From NCBI RefSeq assembly GCF_002238045.1, contig NZ_NBYO01000002.1:372001-436000 (forward strand): DNA of 64,000 nt, read 5' to 3'. Made by a program: the position numbers and the translations under genes. The notes under the pieces are model-generated. The model saw only the letters and a list, made by a program, of their open reading frames with translations, was not told the DNA's origin and did no database searches. Source of the DNA: Notoacmeibacter marinus (GTDB taxonomy: Bacteria > Pseudomonadota > Alphaproteobacteria > Rhizobiales > Rhizobiaceae). Below, piece by piece: positions 63,244 to 64,000 of this stretch. How positions within the stretch are numbered: the first letter of the stretch is position 1; each line of letters opens with the position of its first letter.

Positions 63244-64000
63244 TTACTGCGCAGGCTGGCTTTCACCATCCTTTTCCATGGCGGCATCGTCCTTCATGGA
63301 AGCGTCGTCCATCGGCTTGTCGCCCTCGGCTTCCATCGTGGTCGCCGACTGATCGGAGGACCAGCGCTGGATCAGATCGTCATAGGCGATGGTCTGCGGC
63401 TCCGGATCCTCATTTTCGAGCTTGGCTTTCGGCGCGCCGTCCTGGCTGAGCCACTCGCTCGGATCTTTCGCCTCGTTCATCTTCGGACCGAGATCGCCCT
63501 GCACGCCGGCGCGCTCGAGACGCTCAAGCACCCGCTCCTGCTGTTCGCAGAGGCTGTCGAGCGCTTCCTGCGCGCTCTTCGCGCCGCTCATCGCATCGCC
63601 GATATTCTGCCACCAGAGCTGCGCCAGCTTCGGATAGTCCGGCACGTTGGTTCCGGTCGGGCTCCAGCGAACGCGGTCGGGCGAACGGTAGAACTCGACG
63701 AGGCCGCCCAGCTTCGGCGCGCGTTCGGTGAACTGCTCCGACTGGATGGTGCTCTCGCGGATGAAGGTGAGACCGACCATCGACTTCTTCAGATCGACCG
63801 TCTTCGACGTAACGAACTGCGCGTAGAGCCATGCCGCCTTGGCGCGATCCACCGGGGTCGATTCCATGAGAGTCCACGAACCGGCATCCTGATAGCCGAC
63901 CTTCATGCCGTCCTGCCAGTATGCGCCATGCGGAGACGGGGCCATGCGCCATTTCGGCGTACCGTCCTCGTTCAGCACGGCTGCCGCACCGTCACCGACC
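63244..64000 (-). CDS. ABC transporter substrate-binding protein, probably glycerol (C-terminal part, runs off window)
   Basis: The last about 252 codons of a carbohydrate-type (family 1) solute-binding protein; the frame is open to the window edge and the 5' part is missing. Segments such as GAYWQDGMKVGYQDAGSWTL, KAAWLYAQFVTSKTV and YPKLAQLWWQNIGDAMSG match binding proteins of rhizobial glycerol (GlpV-type) transporters, and glpK lies directly downstream. The final about 35 residues (MEAEGDKPMDDASMKDDAA) are an acidic Met/Asp/Lys tail not usual for the family. Confidence 0.8.
   Translation of the reverse strand, partial: VGDGAAAVLNEDGTPKWRMAPSPHGAYWQDGMKVGYQDAGSWTLMESTPVDRAKAAWLYAQFVTSKTVDLKKSMVGLTFIRESTIQSEQFTERAPKLGGLVEFYRSPDRVRWSPTGTNVPDYPKLAQLWWQNIGDAMSGAKSAQEALDSLCEQQERVLERLERAGVQGDLGPKMNEAKDPSEWLSQDGAPKAKLENEDPEPQTIAYDDLIQRWSSDQSATTMEAEGDKPMDDASMKDDAAMEKDGESQPAQ

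Overview
The window is GC-rich, densely packed alphaproteobacterial chromosome, almost certainly Hyphomicrobiales (Rhizobiales). The markers are a NepR/EcfG general-stress pair with an HWE-family histidine kinase, a RirA-type iron regulator beside an Irr-type (ICE) box, cytochrome-c-fused urate hydroxylase PuuD, and a full aerobic (late cobalt insertion) cobalamin cluster. I cannot name the genus. No rRNA, tRNA, insertion sequence, prophage or CRISPR array was seen.

Layout. (1) 1-6.0 kb is a general-stress-response island: nepR, ecfG, a lipid/diacylglycerol-kinase-like gene, a three-gene membrane stress operon (DUF883/YqjD-like, YqjE-like, small membrane protein), a secreted double PRC-barrel protein and an HWE kinase. 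Two near-perfect EcfG promoters (GGAAC-N16/17-CGTT) sit in front of the stress operon and the PRC-barrel gene. (2) 6.3-10.6 kb holds mixed metabolic and regulatory genes: an MBL-fold hydrolase, a BigR/SqrR-like ArsR regulator, an enoyl-CoA hydratase, a Crp/Fnr regulator and thiD. (3) 10.7-15.5 kb is a BMP-type (nucleoside-like) ABC transporter. (4) 15.6-18.6 kb carries a DMT transporter, an FAH-family enzyme, aroQ and a flavodoxin-like protein. (5) 18.6-26.0 kb is the phosphate regulon phoR-pstSCAB-phoU-phoB with a Pho box. (6) 26.2-38.8 kb is a purine/urate catabolic island: ureidoglycine aminohydrolase, ureidoglycolate lyase, a PuuE-UraD fusion, HIU hydrolase, LysR, PuuD, a CDA-fold deaminase and xdhABC, with a chrA gene inserted. 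(7) 38.8-40.2 kb is iron storage and control (bfr, bfd, rirA). (8) 40.3-61.6 kb is an ExbB/MotA-like membrane protein followed by the cobalamin cluster: divergent cobO-cobQ-cobC on the minus strand and, behind a cobalamin riboswitch, a His-rich exported protein, cobW-N-G-H-I-J-L-E-M-A-B-V-U, cbiB, a DUF1636 protein and cobK. (9) 61.6-64 kb is glycerol use: glpK and the 3' part of an ABC solute-binding protein running off the window.

How the parts work together. Hypoxanthine/xanthine are oxidised by XdhABC to urate. PuuD, UraH, the UraD domain and the PuuE domain carry urate to allantoate, and AllE- and AllA-type enzymes finish at glyoxylate; the allantoate-hydrolysing step is not in the window. 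The cobalamin genes cover most of the route from uroporphyrinogen III to cobalamin, mostly with 4-nt ATGA overlaps, but cobF, cobP and the chelatase partners cobS/cobT are not seen here. Most expected regulators sit beside their targets: EcfG, PhoB/PhoR, RirA/Irr and the B12 riboswitch.

The observations I consider most worth following are the pair of EcfG promoters, the phosphate sensor kinase with no membrane segment, the riboswitch-controlled His-rich exported protein, the ExbB-like gene whose tail is overprinted on cobC, the BigR/SqrR-like regulator with no recognised sulfide gene beside it, and the HGE-motif deaminase.
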